DNA from: Flavobacterium sp. MK4S-17
GTDB taxonomy: Bacteria > Bacteroidota > Bacteroidia > Flavobacteriales > Flavobacteriaceae
Length of the DNA: 64,000 nucleotides
Reading direction: 5' to 3'
NCBI RefSeq assembly: GCF_009848495.1
Contig: NZ_WWEP01000034.1
Span: forward strand, 1 to 64,000
Position 1 is the first letter of the stretch, and each line of letters begins with the position of its first letter. This document shows positions 8,586-16,613 of the stretch, in pieces. The position numbers and the translations under genes are program-made. The notes under the pieces are model-generated. The model did no database searches and had not been told where the DNA came from. It saw only the letters and a list, made by a program, of their open reading frames with translations.

Positions 8586-9131
8586 TTGGGTTTAGATCAG
8601 ATCATAAAGGATTGTCAGGCAGACAAAATAAAGGCACAGGAACAGTTATACCGGCTTTTGGCCCCGAAGCTGTTTGCTGCATGCCTTAAATATTCGCGCA
8701 ATTATGCCGATGCCGAAGATAACCTGCAGGATGGCTTCCTGATTATTTTTAAGAAGATAGGCCAGTACCAGTTTAAGGGCTCTTTTGAAGGATGGGCGAA
8801 GCGGGTTATGGTAAACAATATATTGCAGAAGTACCGTTCGGAAAGCGTTTTTGAACTGGTTAATGAAAACTTCCCCGAAGAAGAGGAAGTGGAGATTGAG
8901 GCGGAATCCGTAAGCATGGATTTTCTTGTTTCTATTATTCAGGAACTGCCCGACAGGTACAGGATGGTTTTTAACCTATATGTAATTGACGGCTATTCGC
9001 ATAAGGATATTGCCGATATGATGGGAATAACCACCGGCACATCAAAATCTAACCTTGCACGCGCAAGGATGATTTTAAAGGAAAAGATTGAAGCTCAGCA
9101 GGGCAAAAATATACATTCAGCAAATGAGTGA
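8586..9131 (+). CDS. ECF-type RNA polymerase sigma factor
   Basis: A 181-residue sigma-70 family protein of extracytoplasmic-function type. Region 2 is seen in FAACLKYSRNYADAEDNLQD and the following KFKGSFEGWAKRVMVN-like stretch; region 4 is seen in LPDRYRMVFNLYVIDGYSHK and GITTGTSKSNLARARMIL. The linker between the two is acidic (FPEEEEVEIEAE). The only plausible in-frame start is a TTG at 8586; the nearby ATG at 8576 is in another frame. Its stop overlaps the start of the next gene (ATGAGTGA, 8 bases shared at 9124-9131), so the two proteins are translationally coupled. The neighbour looks like its membrane-bound regulator. Confidence 0.93.
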   Translation: MGLDQIIKDCQADKIKAQEQLYRLLAPKLFAACLKYSRNYADAEDNLQDGFLIIFKKIGQYQFKGSFEGWAKRVMVNNILQKYRSESVFELVNENFPEEEEVEIEAESVSMDFLVSIIQELPDRYRMVFNLYVIDGYSHKDIADMMGITTGTSKSNLARARMILKEKIEAQQGKNIHSANE

Positions 9132-10728
9132 AAAAAAGAACATAGACAGGCTGTTCCAGGAAAAGTTTAAGGACTTTGAAGCTTTTCCGCAGGAACAGGT
9201 GTGGAATAATATTGAAGCTGAACTGCAAAAGAAAAAGAAACGCAGGGTTATACCACTATGGTTCAGGCTTTCGGGCGTTGCTGCTTTACTGCTGATTGGT
9301 TTAGCACTGTTAGGGCCGCTCTTTAAAAATGACACCGAAAACCCTGTAGTTACTGATGGGCCTGAAAGTAAAACGGAAAGCCCTACCAAAATTTCTCCCG
9401 TGCTTAAACCTTTGCCCGCAAATGGTTCTGTTACGGATAAAGGTGCTGCTGAGAAAACTGAAGACGCCATTATTTCACAGGAAAATAACAAAAATAATAT
9501 TCCGAATGAAGGGCAGGATGTTAAGCAGGGTAATAATACCTATTCTTTATCCAAAAAGAATATTTTAGATAATGGTGGTACTAATGCCGTTGCAGAAGGC
9601 AGTAAGCATAAAACCAATAAAACGGTTCGTGAAAATACTTCCAATAATCAGGGCAGCCTTACACATACAAGCAACAGAGATGCTGTAGCTTACCAAAATG
9701 CAGCCAGTACTAAACCTGAAGATAAAACCGGTTTAGATAATACTTCTTCCGGCACAGGCAACACCGTTAATTCAAATGAAAAAGGTATTGCCAATACAGG
9801 TTCTGATCGTGATGCTGAAAGCAATACGCAAGCCGATGAGCTTATTAATAGCAGTGAAGAAAATAAGCTTTTTGCTGATAAAAGGTTTACTAAAAATACT
9901 ATAGCGAAAACCGATATAGATACCACAACCGTTGTTGAGGAAAACGAGCTTGAAAAGCTATTGAATGAAAAGCTGAAAGGAGATAAAAAAGAAGGCAAAG
10001 AGGATTTGGCAGAGGCAATGAAAAAAGAAAAATGGGGTATACGTCCACAGTTGGCACCTGTTTTTTACAACTCGCTTTCCAATGGCTCACCCATAGACCC
10101 CAGCCTGGCAGGAAACTCCAAGAGCTTTGATAATGACTTAAGTTTTGGTGTAGGATTACAGTATGCACTTAACGACAGGGTTACACTGCGTTCCGGCATT
10201 AATACAGTTAACCTTAGTTATTCTACCGAAGGTATTGAATTTTATGCTTCGCTATCAAGGCAAACCAGCAATGTAACTGCTGCAAGGCCTGCCAATATTG
10301 TGGTACAAAATTCGGGTGCTGATAAGGAAACGCTTGTAGCCGACCAGTTGCCGGCACAAAAATTTAACGGCTCTATGATACAAAAAATGGGATATATAGA
10401 AGTTCCCCTGGAAATGTCTTATGCCCTTGTCAATAAAAAATTCGGCATAGAAGTTATAGGTGGTATCAGTACACTTTTCCTTAATGATAATAATGTTAGC
10501 GTAGTTTCAGCACAGGGTTATGGCTCTAACGTTGGTGAGGCCAGCAACCTTAATGATATACATTTTAGTACCAATGTCGGCCTCGGTTTTAAATACAGGT
10601 TCTGGAAGTCATTTCAGGCAAATTTTGAACCTATGTTTAAATACCAGGTCAATACCTTTAGTAGTGGTTCGGGTAACTTTAAGCCCTATTTTGTAGGCCT
10701 TTACTCGGGTATAAGTTTTAGTTTTTAG
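9124..10728 (+). CDS. Probable dual-membrane-spanning anti-sigma protein: cytoplasmic head, inner-membrane helix, linker and C-terminal outer-membrane barrel
   Basis: The start at ATG 9124 overlaps the sigma gene stop. The 534-residue product has a short charged cytoplasmic head with FEAFPQEQVWNNIEAEL, a basic stretch KKKKRR, and one hydrophobic helix (about 46-66). Some 200 residues rich in Asn, Thr, Ser, Lys and Glu with no predicted fold follow. From about residue 300 the sequence alternates as in a beta barrel (outer membrane beta-barrel/PorT-like), with YALNDRVTLRSGIN, FGIEVIGGISTLFL and VGLGFKYRFW, and ends in ...SGISFSF with a terminal aromatic residue as in outer-membrane proteins. 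This layout matches the Dma dual-membrane-spanning anti-sigma factors described in Bacteroides thetaiotaomicron. The pairing with an ECF sigma gene supports that reading, but function here is inferred. Confidence 0.8.
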   Translation: MSEKKNIDRLFQEKFKDFEAFPQEQVWNNIEAELQKKKKRRVIPLWFRLSGVAALLLIGLALLGPLFKNDTENPVVTDGPESKTESPTKISPVLKPLPANGSVTDKGAAEKTEDAIISQENNKNNIPNEGQDVKQGNNTYSLSKKNILDNGGTNAVAEGSKHKTNKTVRENTSNNQGSLTHTSNRDAVAYQNAASTKPEDKTGLDNTSSGTGNTVNSNEKGIANTGSDRDAESNTQADELINSSEENKLFADKRFTKNTIAKTDIDTTTVVEENELEKLLNEKLKGDKKEGKEDLAEAMKKEKWGIRPQLAPVFYNSLSNGSPIDPSLAGNSKSFDNDLSFGVGLQYALNDRVTLRSGINTVNLSYSTEGIEFYASLSRQTSNVTAARPANIVVQNSGADKETLVADQLPAQKFNGSMIQKMGYIEVPLEMSYALVNKKFGIEVIGGISTLFLNDNNVSVVSAQGYGSNVGEASNLNDIHFSTNVGLGFKYRFWKSFQANFEPMFKYQVNTFSSGSGNFKPYFVGLYSGISFSF

Positions 10729-10773
10729 TTTAAGCTTTGGTTGGTTAGGCTTAAATTAGTCCGAAAGGACGTG

Positions 10774-10806
10774 AAAGCGCTTCAGCAGGGAGCGCTTTTA
10801 TTTTTT
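10774..10806. terminator. Bidirectional terminator between the barrel protein and the acyltransferase
   Basis: Arms AAAGCGCT (10774-10781) and AGCGCTTT (10791-10798) flank a 9-base loop and are followed by T-rich sequence. It lies between convergent genes and overlaps the stop codon of the minus-strand acyltransferase. A short GTCC-GAAA-GGAC hairpin precedes it at 10759-10770. Confidence 0.75.
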
Positions 10807-11541
10807 AAGATACCTTAGCAGTTGGTGGTAAATGGTTTGCCGTACTTTGTCTTTAAGCTCCTGCTTATTGTCCAGTGTTAAGCCCTTTGTTTCCACAAAC
10901 CTATGCACACAGGCACGCATACGACCCGGGCTGCCACTAAAAAAAGTATAGGAAAAGCGTTTTTTATTATCGGGAAATGTCATGGGTACTACAGGTATCT
11001 GGTGTTCTATAGCCAGGCGGAAAGCCCCGTCTTTAAACTCATCCAGTACAACATTTTCATCATCGGGCACTCCACCTTCCGGAAATATGCATATGCTGAG
11101 TCCCTGGTTAAGCCTTTCCTGTGCCCTTTTAAAAACTTCAAAACGGCTCTTAGAGCTGTTCCTGTCCACTAAAATGCAGGTGCGTTTATAAAAAAAACCA
11201 AATATGGGTATTTTGGCCAGTTCCTTTTTACCTACAAAAACAAACGGGTTTTTGGCAATAACCAGCATAAGCATTATATCTGTCATAGATGTATGGTTGG
11301 CTACCAGCATATAGCTTTTGCCTTTTTCAAAATCCTGCTCCCTTTTAATTTTATAGTGAAAGCCCATGCCTACCAGTATTATTTTTGCCCAAAACCTTGC
11401 CAGTACAAAAAACTGCGGATAGGTTTTCTCTGAAGATATAGTTAGCAGCAGTAAAGGCGAAAGCACTATAATAGGTACTCCCATCAGTATATAAAACCAT
11501 ATGCGCCACAGCAGCCAGAAAATAATCCTGAATATTTTCAT
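10798..11541 (-). CDS. 1-acyl-sn-glycerol-3-phosphate acyltransferase (PlsC family)
   Basis: PlsC-family enzymes transfer an acyl chain to lysophosphatidic acid at the inner membrane during phospholipid synthesis. The 247-residue product begins with a hydrophobic segment (about 5-35). It carries the catalytic NHTSMTDIM box with His83 and Asp88, the substrate-binding block around SRFEVF, and FPEGG near residue 155. Both motifs are intact. It stands alone on the minus strand between two plus-strand units. Related acyltransferases act on ornithine lipids or other lysolipids, so the exact acceptor cannot be read from sequence. Confidence 0.9.
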   Translation of the reverse strand: MKIFRIIFWLLWRIWFYILMGVPIIVLSPLLLLTISSEKTYPQFFVLARFWAKIILVGMGFHYKIKREQDFEKGKSYMLVANHTSMTDIMLMLVIAKNPFVFVGKKELAKIPIFGFFYKRTCILVDRNSSKSRFEVFKRAQERLNQGLSICIFPEGGVPDDENVVLDEFKDGAFRLAIEHQIPVVPMTFPDNKKRFSYTFFSGSPGRMRACVHRFVETKGLTLDNKQELKDKVRQTIYHQLLRYLKK

Positions 11542-11587
11542 AATGCCAAATGTAAGAATTAGCGGCCTATCTTTTTAGTAAAACCGC

Positions 11588-11595
11588 TACCTTTG
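11588..11595 (+). promoter_or_regulatory. Promoter -7 box of trpS
   Basis: TACCTTTG matches TAnnTTTG exactly and lies 22 bases before the trpS ATG. No TTG is found at the expected -33 position. Confidence 0.5.
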
Positions 11596-11616
11596 CAAAA
11601 AATTACATTAACGCAC

Positions 11617-12588
11617 ATGGCTAAAATATTAACAGGGGTACAAAGTACAGGCACACCGCATTTGGGTAACCTTTTAGGCGCTATAATACCGGCTATTGAA
11701 ATGGCTAACAAACCGGAAAATGAGTCTTTCCTTTTTATTGCCGACCTGCACTCTGCCACGCAGATAAAGGACGGAAAAACATTAAGGGAAAATACATATA
11801 GTGTAGCTGCTACCTGGCTTGCCTTTGGCCTTGATATTGACAAGGTAACTTTTTACCGCCAGAGCGATGTGCCGCAAACAGCTGAATTATCCTGGTATTT
11901 AAGCTGCTTTTTCCCTTTCCAGAGGCTAACACTTGCACATTCTTTTAAGGATAAGGCAGACAGGCTTGCCGATGTTAATGCAGGGCTTTTTACCTATCCT
12001 ATGTTAATGGCGGCAGACATATTACTATATGATGCGGAGTTTGTGCCGGTAGGGAAAGACCAGTTGCAGCACCTTGAAATAACACGTGATGTAGCCTCGA
12101 GGTTTAACCACCAGATGGGCGATACTTTTGTACTGCCCGATGCTATTACCAGCGATGTTACCAAAATAGTTCCCGGTACAGATGGTGAGAAAATGAGTAA
12201 ATCACGCAATAATTATATTAATATATTCCAGGATGACAAGCCGCTGCGCAAACAGGTAATGACCATAGAGACCGACAGCACACCGCTTGAGGAACCTAAA
12301 AACCCTGATACCTGCAATGTGTTTGCTATTTATAAATTGCTGGCTACGGAAGAACAAACCTCATTAATGAGGACGAACTATGAAGGTGGCAATTATGGAT
12401 ACGGGCATGCCAAGCAGGCGCTTTTTGAGCTTATAACCGATAAATTTAAAACAGAGCGCGAAAAGTACCGCCACTATATGGAAAACCCTGCCGAAGTGGA
12501 TGTGCTTTTAAAGAAAGGCGCAGAAAAAGCTGCGGTTACAGCCAATACCGTTCTAAAAAGGGTAAGGGAAAAACTGGGCTATATGTAA
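11617..12588 (+). CDS. trpS: Tryptophan--tRNA ligase
   Basis: TrpS charges tRNA-Trp. The start at ATG 11617 gives MAKILTGVQSTGTPHLGN, where PHLG (14-17) is the class I HIGH signature. An upstream in-frame start at 11593 overlaps the promoter box and is unlikely. The signature KMSKS is at 192-196, preceded by PGTDGE. Total length is 323 residues, normal for bacterial TrpS. The dprA gene converges from the other strand, with only about 20 bases between the stops and no clear hairpin. Confidence 0.97.
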   Translation: MAKILTGVQSTGTPHLGNLLGAIIPAIEMANKPENESFLFIADLHSATQIKDGKTLRENTYSVAATWLAFGLDIDKVTFYRQSDVPQTAELSWYLSCFFPFQRLTLAHSFKDKADRLADVNAGLFTYPMLMAADILLYDAEFVPVGKDQLQHLEITRDVASRFNHQMGDTFVLPDAITSDVTKIVPGTDGEKMSKSRNNYINIFQDDKPLRKQVMTIETDSTPLEEPKNPDTCNVFAIYKLLATEEQTSLMRTNYEGGNYGYGHAKQALFELITDKFKTEREKYRHYMENPAEVDVLLKKGAEKAAVTANTVLKRVREKLGYM

Positions 12589-12607
12589 TAAGCCACACTG
12601 AAGGTTT

Positions 12608-13717
12608 TTATATTGCCTCAAACATTTTTCCGGGCAATGGCCGTATAACACCTTTCAGTTCCATGTTCAAAAGCAGCGATGAAACTTTAAATACGGGAAT
12701 ACCACATTCCAGTGCAATAATATCCATTTGCTCTTTTCCCTGCTTTAAGAGGTAATCATATATTTTTTGTTCTTCGGGCTCAAGGGTTACAAAAAGCTGT
12801 TTTTGTACTGTTTTGGTTTTCTTCTCCTGTATATCCCAGTTCATCATGTAAATTAGGTCGGCGGCACTTGTCAGCAGGTTTGCCTTTTGGGTTTTAATAA
12901 GGTTGTTGCAGCCCTGGCTGTATTTATCGCTCACCCTGCCCGGCACTGCAAAAACATCTCGGTTATAGTCATTGGCAAAATTAGCCGTAATCAGTGAGCC
13001 TCCCTTGTCGCTACTTTCTACTATTACAGTAGCCTCAGCTATACCTGCAACAATACGGTTACGCTTCACAAAATTTTCCTTATCAGGACTTGAGTAGCTC
13101 CAGAACTCTGTTAAGAAACCGCCATCCTGCTCCATCCTTGCCATGTATTTTTTATGCGGCTTAGGGTATATTTGGTTAAGCCCGTGTGCTACCACGCCTA
13201 TGGTTTGCAGGTTATTCTCCATAGCAACACAATGGGCATGAATATCCACCCCATAGGCAAAACCACTTATGATTACCGGGTTTAACGGTGCAAGGTCTTC
13301 AATAAGCCTGCGGTAAAAATCAGAACCATAGGACGTCATTTGCCTTGTCCCTACTATGCTTACCGTTTTCTTTCCCTCCATATTTATATTGCCTGAGCCA
13401 AACAGCAACACAGGGCCGTCAATACAATGCTTTAACCTTTCAGGATATTCCCTTTCCTGAAAATACAATGGTTTGATGCCTGACTCCCTTATAAAATCCA
13501 TCTCCTTTTGGGCAATAGTGAAAGCTTCCTTATTTTGAAGGTTTCTGTATAACACCTCACCCACTCCTTCTACCGCTAGAAGGCTGGCTTTTTTCGCTTT
13601 GAATATATTTTCCGCATTGCCAAAATGAGCAATCAGTTTTTTGGCAACAATATCGCCCACTCCCTCCACCTGCAATAAAGCAAGCGTATTAAACAATTCA
13701 TTTTCAGTCATTAGCAT
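12608..13717 (-). CDS. dprA: DNA-processing protein DprA
   Basis: DprA protects incoming single-stranded DNA and loads RecA during natural transformation. The 369-residue product has an N-terminal helix-hairpin-helix region (LLQVEGVGDIVAKKLIAHFG and EGVGEVLYRNL). A Rossmann-like core follows with SIVGTRQMTSYG, ISGFAYGVDIHAH and SDKGGSLITANFA. A C-terminal winged-helix domain has EQKIYDYLLKQGKEQMDIIA. All are standard. Two ATGs (13717 and 13711) are possible. The gene is widespread, so its presence alone does not prove competence. Confidence 0.95.
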   Translation of the reverse strand: MLMTENELFNTLALLQVEGVGDIVAKKLIAHFGNAENIFKAKKASLLAVEGVGEVLYRNLQNKEAFTIAQKEMDFIRESGIKPLYFQEREYPERLKHCIDGPVLLFGSGNINMEGKKTVSIVGTRQMTSYGSDFYRRLIEDLAPLNPVIISGFAYGVDIHAHCVAMENNLQTIGVVAHGLNQIYPKPHKKYMARMEQDGGFLTEFWSYSSPDKENFVKRNRIVAGIAEATVIVESSDKGGSLITANFANDYNRDVFAVPGRVSDKYSQGCNNLIKTQKANLLTSAADLIYMMNWDIQEKKTKTVQKQLFVTLEPEEQKIYDYLLKQGKEQMDIIALECGIPVFKVSSLLLNMELKGVIRPLPGKMFEAI

Positions 13718-13750
13718 AAAAAAAGCAGCTTACTTAATTTCTTGTTTTTT

Positions 13751-13776
13751 GTGAATAAAATTTGTGAATAAAATTT
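13751..13776 (+). repeat. Tandem 13-base direct repeat
   Basis: GTGAATAAAATTT occurs twice in perfect tandem (13751-13763 and 13764-13776), directly upstream of and touching the -33 element of the next promoter. It may be a chance duplication or a binding site. Confidence 0.8.
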
Positions 13777-13804
13777 TGTTTTCACTATTGAATGGCTAAT
13801 TTTG
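13776..13804 (+). promoter_or_regulatory. Promoter of the HU/SPOR gene
   Basis: TTG at 13776-13778, an 18-base spacer and TAATTTTG at 13797-13804 match the Bacteroidota consensus completely. Its position means transcription would start at or just before the ATGs at 13810/13813, so the mRNA would be nearly leaderless and the ATG at 13792 is upstream of the transcript. Confidence 0.65.
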
Positions 13805-13812
13805 TTGTTATG

Positions 13813-14748
13813 ATGATAGAAAAATACATATCGGCTTTATTATATCGCTATCAGTGTGTTACCATCCCCGGCTTTGGTGCATTCCTTGCAGAAACACAAC
13901 CGGCCCGGCTGGATGCTGAAACACATACTTTCTATCCACCAAAAAAGCTCATTTCCTTCAATGCGAATTTAAAGAATAATGACGGGCTTTTAGCCAACCA
14001 TATTGCCTTACAGGAAAAAATATCTTTTGATGAGGCTACTGCTGCTATTAATAAAAAAACCGCATTATGGCAGGCTGAATTAAAAAACGGTACTTTTTTA
14101 TTGCTTAAAAATATAGGGCAGCTATCGCGCAATGCGGAAGGCAATATTGTTTTTGTGCCCGAAACACCTGTAAACTACCTTACCGATGCTTTTGGCCTTG
14201 CTTCATTTGTTTCGCCTGCCGTTAAGCGGGAGGAACTTAAAGCTGTTGCAGAAGCCATTGAAGAAAAAGCACCTGTTGTGTTTACTCCTGAAAGAAAAAG
14301 AAATTATTCCTACCTTAAATATGCTGCTATATTTGTTGTGGCGCTTACTGCAGGTGCAGCAGGGTTTAAGGTTTACCATGATAATGAAGTGGCAAGGCAA
14401 ACCCTGCTAGTCGAAAAAGCGGTACAGGAAAAAGTACAAAACAGGATACAGCAGGCTACATTTTTTATTGATAACCCCATTCCTGCCGTTAAACTTACGG
14501 TAAAGGAGGAAACAAAAATACTGCCCTACCACATTATTGCAGGGGCTTTCCGCAGTGAAGAAAATGCCGGCAAAGCTGCGGCAAAACTCAAGGCAAAAGG
14601 CTTTACGCCGGAAAGGCTGGAAAAAAATAAATATGGGCTTTACCCCGTTTCCTATGGCAGTTATGCCACTTATGCAGAAGCACAGGATACTATGAGGAAA
14701 ATTCACCGTACTTACGACCGTGAAGCATGGATTTTCATAAAAGAATAA
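13813..14748 (+). CDS. HU-CCDC81-type and SPOR domain protein
   Basis: The N-terminal ~140 residues (IEKYISALLYRYQCVTIPGFGAFL) match the CCDC81-like prokaryotic HU domain found in Bacteroidota. A membrane helix follows (AAIFVVALTAGAAGFKVYH), then a C-terminal SPOR domain (PYHIIAGAFRSEENAGKAAAKL to the end), which binds denuded glycan at division sites. So the protein has a DNA-binding-like fold in the cytoplasm and a peptidoglycan-binding domain in the periplasm, possibly linking chromosome and septum. I chose ATG 13813 (or 13810) over 13792 because family members start just before IEKYI and because the promoter overlaps 13792. The product is about 311 residues. Confidence 0.88.
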   Translation: MIEKYISALLYRYQCVTIPGFGAFLAETQPARLDAETHTFYPPKKLISFNANLKNNDGLLANHIALQEKISFDEATAAINKKTALWQAELKNGTFLLLKNIGQLSRNAEGNIVFVPETPVNYLTDAFGLASFVSPAVKREELKAVAEAIEEKAPVVFTPERKRNYSYLKYAAIFVVALTAGAAGFKVYHDNEVARQTLLVEKAVQEKVQNRIQQATFFIDNPIPAVKLTVKEETKILPYHIIAGAFRSEENAGKAAAKLKAKGFTPERLEKNKYGLYPVSYGSYATYAEAQDTMRKIHRTYDREAWIFIKE

Positions 14749-14754
14749 TAAAAC

Positions 14755-14778
14755 AATCCCCGCCTTCGGGGATTTTTT
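14755..14778 (+). terminator. Terminator of the HU/SPOR gene
   Basis: Arms AATCCCCG (14755-14762) and CGGGGATT (14767-14774), loop CCTT, followed by four more T. It lies 6 bases past the stop. Confidence 0.9.
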
Positions 14779-14789
14779 GTTAACTGTAG

Positions 14790-14797
14790 TATCTTTG
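14790..14797 (+). promoter_or_regulatory. Promoter -7 box of the thioesterase gene
   Basis: TATCTTTG is an exact match to TAnnTTTG and lies 13 bases before the ATG at 14811. No properly spaced TTG is visible. Confidence 0.45.
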
Positions 14798-14810
14798 CCA
14801 AAAATTTACT

Positions 14811-15320
14811 ATGCAGGCAAAATATCCTTCAGACTCAATGTGCATAATGACCGACCTTGTGCTGCCGGGAGAAACCAACCCGCTTAACAACCTTTTTGGC
14901 GGTGAGCTTTTAGCACGCATGGACCGTGCGGCAAGCATAGCTGCAAGAAGGCACTCCAGGAGGATTGTGGTTACGGCTTCGGTAAACCATGTGGCATTTA
15001 ACCGCGCAATACCTTTAGGCAGCGTGGTTACTGTAGAGGCTAAGGTATCCAGAACCTTTAAAACCTCAATGGAAATTTTTATTGATGTGTGGACGGAAGA
15101 CAGGGAATCAGGCACCAGGGCAAAGGCCAATGAAGCCATATATACTTTTGTAGCTGTTGATGAAACAGGAAGGCCGGTAGAAGTGCCTGCAATAGAACCG
15201 CAAACCGATTTGGAAAAACAACGCTTTGACGCTGCATTGCGAAGGAAACAACTGAGCCTGGTACTTGCCGGAAAAATGAGTCCGCATGATGCTACCGAAC
15301 TTAAAGCATTATTTATATAG
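14811..15320 (+). CDS. Acyl-CoA thioesterase, hotdog fold (YciA/BACH type)
   Basis: Hydrolyses acyl-CoA to free acid and CoA in the cytoplasm. The 169-residue product is a single hotdog domain. NPLNNLFGGELLARMDRAAS at the N-terminus contains the family's hot-dog helix and catalytic region, and VASVNHVAFNRAIPLGSVV-like sequence covers the substrate side. The C-terminal helix is charged. It is flanked by terminators on both sides, so it is transcribed alone. Confidence 0.9.
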   Translation: MQAKYPSDSMCIMTDLVLPGETNPLNNLFGGELLARMDRAASIAARRHSRRIVVTASVNHVAFNRAIPLGSVVTVEAKVSRTFKTSMEIFIDVWTEDRESGTRAKANEAIYTFVAVDETGRPVEVPAIEPQTDLEKQRFDAALRRKQLSLVLAGKMSPHDATELKALFI

Positions 15321-15330
15321 AATTTATAAA

Positions 15331-15355
15331 AAAACCGGGATAACCCGGTTTTTTT
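15331..15355. terminator. Terminator between thioesterase and EnvC-like gene
   Basis: Arms AAAACCGGG (15331-15339) and CCCGGTTTT (15344-15352) are followed by T residues to 15355; on the other strand the stem is also followed by T residues. It can serve both the plus-strand thioesterase and the minus-strand operon ending at 15366. Confidence 0.85.
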
Positions 15356-15365
15356 ATATCTTAAT

Positions 15366-16601
15366 TTACATTGTGGTAATCCACTGTTCAGGGTTAAGGT
15401 AGGTGGTGTTTTGCAATATCATGAACTTAATATAGGTTTTACCGGTATTAGGATTTGTAAACACCTTACCTATATTTTGGTTACGGCTCACCTTATCGCC
15501 TTCCCTTACACTAACAGAAGAAAGATTGTGGTAAACAGTAATATAATCACCGTGCTGTATCAATACCGATACTGTTCCTGATATAATCTGTACACTCATT
15601 ACCTCCCCATCATAAATAGACCTTGCACTGGCTCCCGGCTTGGTGGTTATCTCTGTCCAGCTATGGTGAATTTCAAGCGTCCTGATAACCGGGTGTGGCT
15701 GTGTGCCATAATGCATAGAGATATAGCCATACTCCACCGGCCATGAAAGCCTGCCCTTATTCGCTTTAAAGTTATCGGCTATAATTTTACCTTCTTTGGT
15801 AAGCACAATTTTATTAGGCGCAGCGGTAGATGTGGCTTTGGTAGATTTAGTAGTACCTGTAGCCTTTTTATTGGCAGCGGCAATAGCCTCCTTGATCAAT
15901 TTATCAATTTTGCGCTCAATATCACGCTCTTCAGCCTGCCTTTTCTTAATGTCAGAGGTTATTCTTTTCTTATCTTTCTGAATAGATTTTATAAGTTTTT
16001 CCTGCTCCTGTTTTTCCTGTTCAAGGCTTTCCCTTTCTTTTTCAGTTTCGGCAAGAAGCTGTACTTTTTCAGCCTTTTGGGCGTTAAGTGTATTACTTAT
16101 TTTTTCAAGCTCGGCCATTTTACTTTTAATTTCCTCGCCCTGTATTTTCCTGAAGCTCGCATATTGTTTCATATACTGCATCCTTTTATAGGCCTGCAGG
16201 AAACTTTCGGAAGAGAGAATAAACATTATACGGCTTTGCTGCGAACGGTTTTTATATGCCTTTACAATCATGTTGGCATAATCTTCCTTAAGCACTTTAA
16301 GCTCCCTCTTAAGCTTGTTTATCTTAAGCTGGTTAAGGTAAATTTCATCCGTAAGTATCTTGGTTTGCTTTTGTGTATTGTTTATAAGCCTCTCGCTCAG
16401 TTTTATTTTGGCATTATTATCCGAAATTTTACTAAGTACTGACTTTTCCTTTTTATTTTCCCTGCTTAATAATTCCCTGAATTCCCTTATTTCCTTTTGA
16501 ATCTGCGCTTTTCGCTGCTCCAGTTTTTTCTTTTGGTCAGTCTGCGCGTGCGCTGCCAAAATAAAGCCTGTCAAAAAAATGGCAAGGAATATTTTTTTCA
16601 T
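15366..16601 (-). CDS. EnvC-like murein hydrolase activator (coiled coil + LytM/M23)
   Basis: A secreted protein of 411 residues that probably activates cell-wall amidases during division. I choose ATG 16601, which gives the signal peptide MKKIFLAIFLTGFILAAHAQ; the longer frame starts with TTG. Residues about 20-250 form a long charged coiled coil. The C-terminal ~130 residues are a LytM/M23-like domain, but the metal ligands are mostly absent: HPVIRTLEIHHSWTEI and IQHGDYITVYHNL replace the usual HxxxD and HxH. That fits the degenerate EnvC type. It is the last gene of a six-gene minus-strand operon and is preceded by the DUF4292 lipoprotein gene. Confidence 0.88.
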   Translation of the reverse strand: MKKIFLAIFLTGFILAAHAQTDQKKKLEQRKAQIQKEIREFRELLSRENKKEKSVLSKISDNNAKIKLSERLINNTQKQTKILTDEIYLNQLKINKLKRELKVLKEDYANMIVKAYKNRSQQSRIMFILSSESFLQAYKRMQYMKQYASFRKIQGEEIKSKMAELEKISNTLNAQKAEKVQLLAETEKERESLEQEKQEQEKLIKSIQKDKKRITSDIKKRQAEERDIERKIDKLIKEAIAAANKKATGTTKSTKATSTAAPNKIVLTKEGKIIADNFKANKGRLSWPVEYGYISMHYGTQPHPVIRTLEIHHSWTEITTKPGASARSIYDGEVMSVQIISGTVSVLIQHGDYITVYHNLSSVSVREGDKVSRNQNIGKVFTNPNTGKTYIKFMILQNTTYLNPEQWITTM

Positions 16602-16613
16602 GTTTGTAAGCAA

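Noticed and set aside
8576..8590. An ATG at 8576 as start of the sigma factor.
   Set aside because: It is in a different frame from the sigma coding sequence; the in-frame TTG at 8586 fits the product.
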